Below, piece after piece: positions 18,704 through 27,617 of a stretch of DNA of 64,000 nucleotides. Below the pieces are notes generated by a model. The model was not told the DNA's origin. It saw nothing but the letters and a program-made list of their open reading frames with translations, and did not search any database. The stretch comes from Sva-07 sp963829585 (GTDB taxonomy: Bacteria; Actinomycetota; Acidimicrobiia; Acidimicrobiales; Ilumatobacteraceae). Position 1 is the first letter of the stretch, and the number at the start of each line of letters is the position of its first letter. A program made the position numbers and the translations under genes. Where the stretch lies: assembly GCA_963829585.1 (NCBI GenBank), contig CAWHJD010000001.1, positions 186,001 through 250,000 on the forward strand, written 5' to 3'.

Positions 18704-19399
18704 ATGGCCCGCATCGCGTCGTTCCACCTGATTCGCGAACCGAAGTGGAAGACACCGCTCGCCCTCGGTCGTCTCGGACTCGACCGACCCCGTCTGAGCC
18801 GGGTCGACGGCCTCGTGTTCTGGCGCCTCCTCGGCACCGGGTCGGGCGACGACACCGGCGGCGGAGCTGATCTGGCGCGTACTGCGGTCTTCGCGGTGTG
18901 GGACGACGAGGCCGCGCTCGACGCGTTCATGACGACGAGTCGTCTCGCCGCCCGATGGCGCACGGCGCAGGAGAGTTGGCACGTGCGCCTGCGCAGCATC
19001 GGTGGCCACGGTCGGTGGCGTGGGATCGATCCACTCGACGGCCTGGAACCGGGGTCGAACAGCGGCGCAGTCGCGATCATCACCCGTGCCGACGTGCACC
19101 GGCGTTCGTGGAGGGCCTTCGCCGGGGCGAGCCACGTCGTCGACGCGGAGCTCCACACGGCTCCCGGGCTGATCGACGTGGTCGGGATCGGCGAAGCCCC
19201 GGTCGGCCGGCTCGCGACGTTCAGCCTCTGGGAGTCGTTGGACGCTGCACGATCCTTCGCGTACTCGATGCCCGATCACATCGAGGTGATGCGCCGCACT
19301 CGAGACGAGGGCTGGTACGCCGAGGAGCTGTTCGCCCGTTTCGAGCCCTACGGCTCGTCAGGTGCCTGGAACGGTCGCGACCCGCTGGAGGGCCGCTAA
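18704..19399 (+). CDS. crtA: Spheroidene monooxygenase (CrtA)-like protein
   Basis: 231 residues. The pattern matches CrtA: GLVFWRLLGTG near residue 40, RWRTAQESW, IITRADVHRRSWRAF, VGIGEAPVGRLATFSLWES and the C-terminal RRTRDEGWYAEELFARF. CrtA of purple bacteria puts a keto group at C-2 of spheroidene-type acyclic carotenoids. Proximity to hydratase and CrtD-like genes suggests the same kind of substrate here. It is divergent from the PlsY-like gene with a 21-base gap. Assignment is by motif recall, not alignment. Confidence 0.68.
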   Translation: MARIASFHLIREPKWKTPLALGRLGLDRPRLSRVDGLVFWRLLGTGSGDDTGGGADLARTAVFAVWDDEAALDAFMTTSRLAARWRTAQESWHVRLRSIGGHGRWRGIDPLDGLEPGSNSGAVAIITRADVHRRSWRAFAGASHVVDAELHTAPGLIDVVGIGEAPVGRLATFSLWESLDAARSFAYSMPDHIEVMRRTRDEGWYAEELFARFEPYGSSGAWNGRDPLEGR

Positions 19400-19421
19400 C
19401 CTCACCGGCTGCGCACTGCGC

Positions 19422-19497
<76 letters not shown>

Positions 19498-19513
19498 TCG
19501 GTTCATCAACGCC

Positions 19514-19533
19514 AGCTGTGTGTCCGCTGTGTC
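19514..19533 (-). promoter_or_regulatory. Putative response-regulator operator, site 1
   Basis: On the minus strand the 20 bases read GACACAGCGGACACACAGCT: two ACACAGC half-sites 11 bp apart. The same element occurs at 22260-22279 with 16 of 20 bases identical. Direct repeats at 11-bp spacing are typical of OmpR/PhoB-family regulators. The site lies about 87 bases upstream of the response regulator start, consistent with autoregulation. Confidence 0.6.
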
Positions 19534-19619
19534 GCTGCGTAGAACCGGGCGAGGCCGACGTCGTCGGGCCGACGAAGTGAGAGACTTTCCCGTGTGAATC
19601 TCGCGATCGGACCACAGCG

Positions 19620-20315
19620 TTGAGCGCGAACCCGACCGTGCTGGTCGTCGACGACGAGCCGTCCCTCGTCGACGCCGTCGCCACCGCGCTGCGCTACGAA
19701 GGATTCGAGGTCATCGAAGCCACGTCGGGGCGGTCCGGGCTGGCTGCCGCCCAGGAGGGCAGAGCGGACCTGATCGTGCTCGACGTGATGCTGCCCGACC
19801 TCGACGGGTTCACGATCGCCGAACGCCTGCGCAGCACCGGCAACACCACCCCGGTGCTCTTCCTCACGGCGCGCGACAGTCTCGACGACAAGGCCGCCGG
19901 CTTCGCAGCGGGCGCGGACGACTACCTCACCAAACCCTTCTCCCTCGCCGAACTCGTGATGCGAGTGAAGGCCATCCTTCGTCGAGCGACGTCGGATGAG
20001 CAGTCGGACGCGACCCTTCGATTCGCCGACGTCGAGCTCGATCCCGATGCCCACACCGTCCGACGGGCCGGCCACCCGATCGACCTCACCGCCACGGAGT
20101 TCTCCGTGCTGAAGTTCTTCATGGAGAATCCTGCCCGGGTCCTGTCGAAGGCGCAGATCCTCGACCACGTCTGGCACTACGACTTCGCCGGCGACTCGAA
20201 CATCTGCGAGACCTACGTCAGCTATCTCCGCAAGAAGCTCAACGAGTACGGCCCGCCACTCATCCACACGGTCCGCCTCGTCGGGTACGTCCTGCGCGAC
20301 CCGGCCCAGGCCTGA
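19620..20315 (+). CDS. OmpR-family response regulator
   Basis: 231 residues. Receiver domain with acidic pocket VVDDEPS, phospho-acceptor Asp near residue 55 (LDVMLPD), conserved T (LTARD) and K (TKPF). The C-terminal winged helix ends KLNEYGPPLIHTVRLVGYVL. The apparent start is TTG, with no closer in-frame ATG or GTG upstream; a GTG at 19638 would truncate the receiver. It is followed 2 bases later by its histidine kinase. It likely controls the flavin redox genes downstream, given the shared repeat element. Confidence 0.92.
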   Translation: MSANPTVLVVDDEPSLVDAVATALRYEGFEVIEATSGRSGLAAAQEGRADLIVLDVMLPDLDGFTIAERLRSTGNTTPVLFLTARDSLDDKAAGFAAGADDYLTKPFSLAELVMRVKAILRRATSDEQSDATLRFADVELDPDAHTVRRAGHPIDLTATEFSVLKFFMENPARVLSKAQILDHVWHYDFAGDSNICETYVSYLRKKLNEYGPPLIHTVRLVGYVLRDPAQA

Positions 20316-20317
20316 CG

Positions 20318-21730
20318 ATGTCGCTGCGGGTACGACTGCTGATCGCAACCGGTGTCGCAGTGCTCTGCGGGCTGATCGTGGTCGATGTCATCACGTTCTC
20401 GGTCGTGACGCACTCGCTCGTGCAGCAGGTCGACGACACGTTGCAGCGAGCCCACGCACCGATCGAGCAGGTTGCGCGATCACGCGACACCGACGACCGA
20501 GAGGCGATTCCGGCGATCGCTCCCGGCCTCTTCGTGTCGATCGTCGACGATGCAGGCACGGAACTGTTCGCCACACCGGCCATCGAACCCGGGCGCGAGC
20601 AGGACGTGGTCGACATCTCGACGATCGACCTCGGCGTGAGGAACCAGACCGCATCGGCGATCGACGGAGATGCGATACGCCTCCGGATCGACCCGCTCGG
20701 CGACGGCACGACCCTCATCGTCGGGCAGTCGTTGCATCGAGTCGACGAAACCCGCCGGCAGCTCGTCGCCGTCCTCCTCCTGGGGAGCCTGGCAGCGATC
20801 GCTGCGGCCGTTGCCGTCGCCTGGTGGCTCGTCGGAGCCGGGCTGCGACCGCTGCGCCGCGTCGAGGCGAGCGCGGCGGCGATCAGCGAGAGCGACCTCG
20901 GTGATCTTCGAGTTCCCGGTGCCGACCAGCCCACCGAGGTCGGACATCTCGCAGCAGCGCTGAACGAGATGCTCGACCGACTCCAGCAGACGAGCGACGA
21001 GCGCGAGCAGACACTGTCGGAGCTGCGAGCTTCGGAGTCGCGCATGCGCCGGTTCGTCGCTGACGCGTCCCACGAGCTGCGAACCCCGATCGCGGCAACT
21101 GCCGCCTATGCCGAATTGTTCGAGCAGGGGGCCCGTGACCGCCCGGCGGATCTCGATCGCGCGATGTCGGGCATCCGGCGCGAGACCAGCAGGATGGCGG
21201 GCCTGGTCGACGACCTCCTCCTGCTCGCACGACTCGACGAGCATCGACCGTTGGCCGAGGAGTCGGTCGATCTCACCGAGCTGGTGTTCGCGGCCATCGA
21301 CGCCGCGAGAACCGTCGACCCGGATCGTCCGATCCGCGTCAGGATCAGCGACGTCCTCACCGTTCGCGGCGACGCGGGACGACTGCGCCAGGTGGTCGAC
21401 AACCTGCTGGCCAACGTCCGCGCCCACACGCCGGACGCCACGGCCTTCGACGTCGACCTGTCGGCAGACGGGGGCGATGCGGTACTCACCGTGACCGACG
21501 CCGGGCCGGGAGTGGCGCCGGACGATCTCGACCACCTGTTCGACCGGTTCTACCGGGTCGACGACGCACGAGCTCGCACGACCGGCGGGTCCGGTCTCGG
21601 CCTCGCCATCGTGGACGCCATCGTGCGGGCGCACCACGGTTCGATCACCGCCCGCAACGTCGAACCCCACGGACTCGCACTCACCGTGCGTCTCCCCCTC
21701 GATCACCACGACCACGAGGAGCTCCCATGA
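20318..21730 (+). CDS. Sensor histidine kinase
   Basis: 470 residues. Membrane segment at residues about 5-30, extracytoplasmic sensor loop to about 145, second membrane segment about 148-175, HAMP linker, then HisKA with DASHELRTP (phospho-His near 251) and an HATPase domain with N-box VDNLLANVRAH, DAGPGVAPDD and GGSGLGLAIV. It is the cognate partner of the adjacent response regulator. The signal is unknown; the redox genes that follow suggest an envelope or redox cue. Its stop overlaps the next start (ATGA). Confidence 0.93.
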   Translation: MSLRVRLLIATGVAVLCGLIVVDVITFSVVTHSLVQQVDDTLQRAHAPIEQVARSRDTDDREAIPAIAPGLFVSIVDDAGTELFATPAIEPGREQDVVDISTIDLGVRNQTASAIDGDAIRLRIDPLGDGTTLIVGQSLHRVDETRRQLVAVLLLGSLAAIAAAVAVAWWLVGAGLRPLRRVEASAAAISESDLGDLRVPGADQPTEVGHLAAALNEMLDRLQQTSDEREQTLSELRASESRMRRFVADASHELRTPIAATAAYAELFEQGARDRPADLDRAMSGIRRETSRMAGLVDDLLLLARLDEHRPLAEESVDLTELVFAAIDAARTVDPDRPIRVRISDVLTVRGDAGRLRQVVDNLLANVRAHTPDATAFDVDLSADGGDAVLTVTDAGPGVAPDDLDHLFDRFYRVDDARARTTGGSGLGLAIVDAIVRAHHGSITARNVEPHGLALTVRLPLDHHDHEELP

Positions 21731-22257
21731 CGCAGTGGATGTACTACCTGAGTCGGTCCACCGGCATCGTTGCGCTGCTGCTGGTGGTCGCAGCGCTCCT
21801 GTGGGGATTCCTCTTCTCCTCGCGGGCCACCGGCAAGCGTCTGCGACCCAACTGGTGGCTCGACCTGCACAACTGGTTGGGCGGTCTCGCGCTCGCGTTC
21901 ACGGGCCTGCATCTCGTCACCGTGTGGCTCAACAGCGACTCGGGCATCGGGCTCGTACAGATCTTCCTGCCACAGACCGCCTCGTTCGACGCGTGGGGGA
22001 TCACCTGGGGAGTGATCGCGACCTACGTGATCGCGGCTGCCGTCTTCACGACCTGGCCACGACGATGGAAGAACCGCCGCTGGTGGCGGGTGGTCCACGT
22101 CAGCACCGTGGTCGCGACCGGCCTCGTGTTCCTGCACGCCTACCAGTCCGGCAGCGACGCGTCACAGATCTGGTTCCAGGCGATGCTGGTGCTCGCGGCC
22201 GGCGTCGCCACCTACGGGCTCGGGCTGCGCCTGTCGACGCTGCGACGCACCGATTGA
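21727..22257 (+). CDS. Ferric-reductase-like haem membrane protein
   Basis: 176 residues with about five membrane segments. Two histidine pairs lie in helices, His48/His62 (13 residues between) and His124/His137 (12 between), the pattern of the bis-haem core of ferric-reductase-like transmembrane proteins. The NAD(P)H/FAD reductase half of classical ferric reductases is absent. An FMN-binding protein and ApbE follow, so this core probably passes electrons across the membrane to or from the exported flavoprotein. Overlaps the kinase gene by 4 bases. Confidence 0.82.
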   Translation: MTQWMYYLSRSTGIVALLLVVAALLWGFLFSSRATGKRLRPNWWLDLHNWLGGLALAFTGLHLVTVWLNSDSGIGLVQIFLPQTASFDAWGITWGVIATYVIAAAVFTTWPRRWKNRRWWRVVHVSTVVATGLVFLHAYQSGSDASQIWFQAMLVLAAGVATYGLGLRLSTLRRTD

Positions 22258-22259
22258 GA

Positions 22260-22295
22260 TTCACAGCGGGCTCACAGCTCGGTCTCACCCGGAGC
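22260..22295 (+). promoter_or_regulatory. Putative response-regulator operator, site 2
   Basis: TCACAGC at 22261, TCACAGC at 22272 and a looser TCTCACC at 22283: three direct repeats at exact 11-bp spacing. The first 20 bases match the element upstream of the response regulator gene in 16 of 20 positions. The site lies just after the ferric-reductase-like gene and about 40 bases before the FMN-binding gene. Confidence 0.62.
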
Positions 22296-22321
22296 TGAAC
22301 GTGGCCTGACTCAATGAACAC

Positions 22322-23098
22322 ATGGACAGCGACCCGCTCCTCCGCAACCAGCTCGACGCCGAACTCGCAGCTCGCCTCCAGCGAATGACCGCCCGTACAC
22401 CGCGCACGCCACGTCCCACCGCTTCACCGGCCACCGCCCCACCTGTCGCTTCCGCGCCATTCGCTTCCTCGCCTCCGCCACCTCCTCCGCCGACCAGCGC
22501 CGGCATGGCCCGCAAGAAGCGCCGCCATCCGGCACGCCACTCGCGCACTGCGGCACTGGCGCTCAGCTTCGTCACAACGAGCGGGCTCGCCTACGCGTTC
22601 GCGGCGACCGACACCAGCGCATCGGGAACGATCGCAGAACCGGCCGGCGTGGTGCAGTCGTCGACGCCGGCCACACCGGGCGACACGGCCACCACTTCGC
22701 CCCTCGCCTCGCCCACCACTGCTTCGCCCACCACCCCCTCGACCGCCTCGTCCACCACTGCGCCGGCCACCACTGCGCCGACGACCGCCACGGCGGCGCC
22801 CACCGTGGTGAACGGGGCATCGGTCGGCAACCGCTACGGGAACGTCCAGGTGCAGGCGACGTTCGCCGCCGACGGGACGTTGGCCAACGTCGAGGTCCTC
22901 GAGGTGCCGTCGCGAGATGGCCAGAGCGTGCGGATCAACGACTATGCAGTCCCCCGCCTGAACAGCGAAGCCCTCGTCGCGCAGAGCGCCGACGTCCACA
23001 CCGTCTCGGGAGCGACGTACACCTCGATCGGCTACGAGCAGTCGCTCCAGTCGGCGATCGACGTCGCGAGGGCCAATGGCATCACGACCATGTCATGA
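22322..23098 (+). CDS. Membrane-anchored FMN-binding-domain protein
   Basis: 258 residues. A cytoplasmic Pro-rich stretch, an uncleaved membrane anchor near residues 78-98, a long Thr/Ser/Ala/Pro linker (residues about 105-160), then an FMN_bind domain ending VSGATYTSIGYEQSL. The Thr of SGAT (residue 232) is the expected site for covalent FMN attachment by ApbE. The domain would sit outside the membrane. With the upstream haem protein and downstream apbE it forms an electron-transfer module. An operator-like repeat lies directly upstream. Confidence 0.85.
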   Translation: MDSDPLLRNQLDAELAARLQRMTARTPRTPRPTASPATAPPVASAPFASSPPPPPPPTSAGMARKKRRHPARHSRTAALALSFVTTSGLAYAFAATDTSASGTIAEPAGVVQSSTPATPGDTATTSPLASPTTASPTTPSTASSTTAPATTAPTTATAAPTVVNGASVGNRYGNVQVQATFAADGTLANVEVLEVPSRDGQSVRINDYAVPRLNSEALVAQSADVHTVSGATYTSIGYEQSLQSAIDVARANGITTMS

Positions 23099-23106
23099 TC
23101 GCCGCG

Positions 23107-23112
23107 TAGCGT
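23107..23112 (+). promoter_or_regulatory. TAGCGT -10-like hexamer
   Basis: Exactly 7 bases before the GTG start at 23120; suggests apbE also has its own leaderless transcript. Confidence 0.5.
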
Positions 23113-23119
23113 CATCGCC

Positions 23120-23923
23120 GTGAATTCCGATCCGAGGTCGACGCATCACGTCGAGTTCGTCATGGGAATGGCGGTCAGCATCGACATCCGCGATCCCGAC
23201 ACTCCGAGCGACGCCGTTGCCGACGTGGTCGCCTGGCTGCACCACGTCGACGCGACGTTCAGCACCTACATCGACGACAGCGTGATCAGCCGGCTCGGGC
23301 GTGGCGAACTCGACATCGCCGATGCATCGGGTGAAGTGCGTGAGGTCCTCCGTCTCTGTGAACAGATCCGCGTGGAGACCAACGGCGCGTTCGACGTGTT
23401 CGAGGTACCCGCGCCGAACGGAACGACACTCGACCCGTCGGGTCTGGTCAAGGGCTGGTCGATCGAGGGTGCCGCGACGATCCTCGAACGTCGCGGATGC
23501 TCGAATTTCTGCATCAATGCGGGCGGCGACATCGCGCTTCGCGGACACCCGAGCGCCGAGGAACCCTGGAACGTCGGGATCCGTCACCCCGACGACGCCC
23601 AGGCGCTGGCAACCGTAGTGACCGCCTCGGGCCCGCTCGGCGTGGCGACCTCGGCCACCTACGAACGCGGGGCCCACATCATCGATCCACGAACCGGCCG
23701 GCCGACAACCGACCTCGCGAGCGTCACCGTTGTCGGCCCCGACCTCACGGTCGCCGACGCCTATGCAACCGCACTGTTCGTCATGGGTCTCGACGGGCTC
23801 GACTGGATCGCGGATCACCCCGACTACGACGCCTACATGATCACCCACGATGCCCGAACCGTGTGGACGCCCGGATTCGCGCGATATCGGATCGGACCCG
23901 GGCGCTCCCGACCGACTCCCTGA
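23120..23923 (+). CDS. apbE: FAD:protein FMN transferase (ApbE)
   Basis: 267 residues. Family motifs: VEFVMGMAVSIDI near the N-terminus, LDPSGLVKGWSIE, NAGGDIALRG, SATYERGAHIIDPRTGRP and ADAYATALFVMG. ApbE transfers FMN from FAD to Ser/Thr of exported FMN-binding domains; the substrate is almost certainly the preceding gene product. No clear signal peptide is seen, so the cell location is uncertain. The GTG start has TAGCGT 7 bases upstream. Confidence 0.92.
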   Translation: MNSDPRSTHHVEFVMGMAVSIDIRDPDTPSDAVADVVAWLHHVDATFSTYIDDSVISRLGRGELDIADASGEVREVLRLCEQIRVETNGAFDVFEVPAPNGTTLDPSGLVKGWSIEGAATILERRGCSNFCINAGGDIALRGHPSAEEPWNVGIRHPDDAQALATVVTASGPLGVATSATYERGAHIIDPRTGRPTTDLASVTVVGPDLTVADAYATALFVMGLDGLDWIADHPDYDAYMITHDARTVWTPGFARYRIGPGRSRPTP

Positions 23924-24018
23924 CCCGTGCGTTGCCTTCGGCCGACGAAACGGATTTCCGTGGTGCGTTATTGTTGTACGCGACGAATCTGTGGACAGTT
24001 GTCGACGACGGAGGGATC

Positions 24019-25356
24019 ATGACGACTCAGGAAGCCACGAGGCCGACCATCGATCGGCCGGCGACCAAATCGGTCGCCGAGGTGATCGAACCGACGCTGG
24101 AGATGCTGCTCGAATGGCCACCTCTGCTCCGTTTCGAGTTCTGGGACGGGAGCGCGCTCGGTTCCGACGACGGTCCCGGCACCTTGCGGGTGAATTCGCC
24201 TGAAGCACTCCGGCGTATCGCGTGGGCCCCCGGCCAGCTCGGAGTCAGCCGCGCGTTCATCGCGGGCGAGATCGACGTCGAGGGATCGGTGGTGAAGCTG
24301 CTCCCGGCCCTGCAACGTTCGGTCCGCGCCGGGGGCAGGTACACACTCGCGGCGACGCCGCGCCTCATCGCGGCGATCCGCGAACTCGGTGTCAACGTGA
24401 CGGGCCCTCCGGCACCGCCGAAGGAGGAGATCCTGCCGCGCGGCATCCGCCACTCGATCGGCCGCGACCGGGTCGCCATCAGTCATCACTACGACGTGGG
24501 CAACGAGTTCTACCGGCTGGTGCTCGGCCCGGCGATGACGTACTCGTGCGCCCGGTTCGTCTCGGACGACACCACGCTCGAGGAGGCACAGGCCGCCAAG
24601 CACGAACTCATCTGCCGCAAACTCGGTCTCGCCGACCCGACGTTCCGCGCCGCGAGCGCCGGGCCGCGACCGCGGCTGCTCGATGTCGGTTGCGGCTGGG
24701 GCTCGATGGCCATCCATGCCGCGACCCGGCACGACGTCGACGTCGTCGGAGTGACCATCAGCGACGAGCAGGCGATCGAGGCCCGTCGACGGGTCGAGGC
24801 AGCCGGCCTCGGCGATCGCATCGAGATCCGCCTCCAGGACTATCGGCACGTCGACGACGGGCCCTTCGACGCGATCTCGTCGATCGGGATGGCCGAGCAC
24901 GTGGGTGCGAAGAACCTCCCGAAGTACTACGACCGGCTCCACACGTTGCTCCGCCCCGGTGGGCGCCTCCTCAACCATGCGATCTCCAAGATCGGTGGCT
25001 CCAAGCTCAGCCGCCGGCAGTTCACGTACCGGTACGTGTTCCCCGACGGCGAACTGGTCGACGTCGGGGTCAACGCGGTCGTGATGGAGCGGGCCGGCTT
25101 CGAGATCCGCGACGTCGAGAACCTGCGCGAGCACTACGCCCGCACGCTCTCCGAGTGGGTCGCGAACCTCGAGGCCAACTGGGACGAGGCCGTCGAGCTG
25201 GTCGGAGAGGGGCGCGCCCGGGTGTGGCTGCTCTACATGTCCGGCAGCATCAACGGCTTCGACGAGGGCGACCTCCAGATCCACCAGACGCTCGGCGTCA
25301 AGCCCTTCCCGGACGGACGTTCCGCGATGCCTCCCACACGCGCCGACTGGATCTGA
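24019..25356 (+). CDS. cfa: Cyclopropane-fatty-acyl-phospholipid synthase family methyltransferase
   Basis: About 445 residues. HHYDVGNEFYRLVLG, TYSCARF, SAM-binding LLDVGCGWGSMA and the SIGMAEHVG and YVFPDGEL motifs define the CFA/mycolic-acid cyclopropane synthase group. It uses S-adenosylmethionine to modify double bonds of membrane acyl chains (cyclopropane or methyl branch). The frame is open far upstream, but ATG 24019 has a clear GGAGGG six bases before it, one of the few strong Shine-Dalgarno sites here, and TTATTGTTGTACG just upstream looks like a promoter. Convergent with the MFS gene. Confidence 0.88.
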   Translation: MTTQEATRPTIDRPATKSVAEVIEPTLEMLLEWPPLLRFEFWDGSALGSDDGPGTLRVNSPEALRRIAWAPGQLGVSRAFIAGEIDVEGSVVKLLPALQRSVRAGGRYTLAATPRLIAAIRELGVNVTGPPAPPKEEILPRGIRHSIGRDRVAISHHYDVGNEFYRLVLGPAMTYSCARFVSDDTTLEEAQAAKHELICRKLGLADPTFRAASAGPRPRLLDVGCGWGSMAIHAATRHDVDVVGVTISDEQAIEARRRVEAAGLGDRIEIRLQDYRHVDDGPFDAISSIGMAEHVGAKNLPKYYDRLHTLLRPGGRLLNHAISKIGGSKLSRRQFTYRYVFPDGELVDVGVNAVVMERAGFEIRDVENLREHYARTLSEWVANLEANWDEAVELVGEGRARVWLLYMSGSINGFDEGDLQIHQTLGVKPFPDGRSAMPPTRADWI

Positions 25357-25378
25357 GACCGCCCGGTGCTGGTGGGGA

Positions 25379-26978
25379 TCAGCCGCCGACGAGCCCCTCG
25401 GCGGCCTCCGACGGCGCGAAATCGGGAAGCCGCATCATCCGGAACGAGTTGACGAACCCGAGCAGGCAGGCGAGGACCGGCACCAGCATCGCGACCTGCA
25501 GTGCGAGGTTGCCCGCGTCGCTGTTGATCTGGATGATCTCGTCCTGGATCTCGTCGGGTTGGGTTGCCAACAACTCTTCGAGCTGCGTGGTGCTCACCAG
25601 CTGGGCATTGTCCTCCAGCGCGTCGGCGACCTGCTGCTGTTCGGCAGGCGGGATCACATCGCTCGACTCGGTCATCTTGACGAAGCTCCCCGCGAGCACC
25701 GCGAGCAGGATGCCGCCGGCGAGCGCCAGCCCGAACGACAACCCGAACGACTGGCCCGCCGAGTTCACACCAGCAGCCTCACTGACCCGCTGCTCCTCGA
25801 TCGGACCGAGGATGTAGTTGTTGAGCTGTGACACCAGCAGCCCGAGACCCGTCCCGGCGACGACGAGCGGCACCAGGAGCGCCCACCCCGATTCGCCCCT
25901 CGGGATCACCGGGATGACCAGCAGCATCCCGAGCAGCGCCAGGGCGAAGCCCAGGCGGATGACGCTCGCCGGGCGCCGGTCACCGGTCTTCTTCCCCGCG
26001 ATGATCGCGACCGCGAACATCGTGAGTGACAGCGGAGCGAGCGACAGGCCCGCCTTCATGGCGTCGTACTCCAGCGTGACCTGCAGATAGAGAGGAAGGG
26101 CGATCATGGCGCCACCGAGCGCGATCTGCTGGAGCATCATGCCCGAGACCCCGACGCGGAAGTTCTTGATCTTGAACAGGTCGGAATCGATGAGAGCGAC
26201 ACGCCCCTCGCGCTTGCACTTCACCAGCCACCAGGCGAGCACGGCCAGCGCCGCGGCGCCGATCCCCATGAGCAAACCGACGTACCCGCCGCCCTCCTGC
26301 CACACGAGGATGCCGAGCACGAGACCACCCATGCCGACGATCGAGAGACCCGCTCCGACGACGTCGATCTTGCGAACCCCCGTGTACACGGCGTCCTTCA
26401 CCAGCTTGATGTTGAACAGGACGATCGCGATGATCACCGCCTCCATCATGAACCCGACCCGCCACGACAGGTAGGTCGTGACGAAGCCGCCGATCAGCGG
26501 GCCCGATCGCCGCGCCGATGGCGGCCGACGCACCCACGAGGGCGTAGGTCTTCTTCATGGCGGCGCCCTCGAAGTTGCCGTGGATCAGCGACTGCATCGC
26601 CGGCAGCAGGAGCGACGCTCCGAGCCCACCGATGATCGCCCAGAAGATGAGCACCGCGGTCATGCTCTGCGCCAGCGTCATCGCGACTGCACCGACCCCG
26701 TAGGCGAGCAGTCCGATCACGTAGGCCTTCCGGCGACCGATGAGGTCACCGACCTTGCTCCCGATGAGGATGAACGCGGCGGACACCAAGGCCTCGATCG
26801 CGATCGCCGCCTGGACGTCGTTGACCGTCGTGTCGAGATCCTCCGCGACCGCGGTGATCGACACGTTCATGATCGAGGTGTCGACGACGAGCACGAACAT
26901 CGCCATCGCCAGGAGCAGCGCGAGCCGTGGATTGCCTTCAGTGGTGTCGTCAGTGGTGGGGATCGGGGCGTCCGTCAT
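25379..26978 (-). pseudogene. DHA2-family MFS drug transporter, single frameshift
   Basis: One protein split over two frames. The first part (from ATG 26978) has VLVVDTSIMNVSITAVAEDL, GSKVGDLIGRRKAYVIG and ends cleanly at ASAAIGAAIGP. The second continues with LIGGFVTTYLSWRVGFMMEAV and runs to 25379. Removing one base near 26497-26504 (GGGCCCG) joins them into a transporter of about 530 residues with roughly 14 membrane segments, typical of proton-driven EmrB/QacA exporters. Both halves keep coding-quality sequence, so this is a recent shift or a sequence error. Convergent with cfa. Confidence 0.8.
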
Positions 26979-26986
26979 GGTTCGCC

Positions 26987-27517
26987 TCAGCCTAAGTCGG
27001 CTTCGGCATCCTTGCGGATCTCGGCCGTGTCGGCCTTGAGTTCCTTCTCCTCGACGTTGCCGGCCTTGCCCATGGCCTCCTCGATCTTCGCGCCCATGTC
27101 GGACACGCCGACCACGACGAGACCGGCCTGACCGTTGTCGAGTTGTTCACCGAGTTCCTTGAGATCCTTGCGGCTCATACCCGCTGCAGCGTGGCCCGCG
27201 AGCGCACCGAGCGCCGCGCCGCCGCCGGTCGTTGCAGCCAGGAGTCCGCCGCCGATCGCAGCTGCCGGGAAGAGGGCGATGACGAGGCCGGTGGCGAGAC
27301 CCATGGTCCCGCCGGCGATCCCCCCGACGCGAGTGGGCGTCTCGTGCTTCTTCACGATCTTGACCTTGCCGTTGTCCTTGCGCTCGATGACGGCAGCGTC
27401 GTAGGCGTCGATGAGCCCCTCCCGGGTATGGAGGTCGTGGACCGCCTGGTAGTCGGCCTCCGCGTCGTCGACGCTCGAGTAGACGCCCACGTACACCATG
27501 AACGTGTCGATTGCCAT
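26987..27517 (-). CDS. DUF1269-like membrane-associated protein
   Basis: 176 residues. N-terminal ferredoxin-like stretch (FMVYVGVYSSVDDAEADYQAV), a basic segment, a long Gly/Ala-rich hydrophobic hairpin (residues about 65-115, GGTMGLATGLVIALFPAAA) and an acidic C-terminal part. This matches the DUF1269/DUF6325-like proteins common in actinobacteria, with no established function. GAAGGAG lies 6 bases before the ATG. The gap to the MFS gene downstream is 8 bases, so the two are probably one transcript. Confidence 0.7.
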   Translation of the reverse strand: MAIDTFMVYVGVYSSVDDAEADYQAVHDLHTREGLIDAYDAAVIERKDNGKVKIVKKHETPTRVGGIAGGTMGLATGLVIALFPAAAIGGGLLAATTGGGAALGALAGHAAAGMSRKDLKELGEQLDNGQAGLVVVGVSDMGAKIEEAMGKAGNVEEKELKADTAEIRKDAEADLG

Positions 27518-27617
27518 TGCCAGCTCCTTCGTTCGTCGTCGTACTTGTCGACGCCAGCTTGCGCGCGGCGGCGGACAGGGGCGTCACGCAGAGTGCATGA
27601 TCCGAGCGGTCGGGCGA

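Noticed and set aside
22682..22800. Threonine/serine/proline repeat in the FMN-binding gene as a mobile or variable repeat
   Set aside because: It is an irregular low-complexity linker in frame, typical of exported anchored proteins, without exact repeat units.
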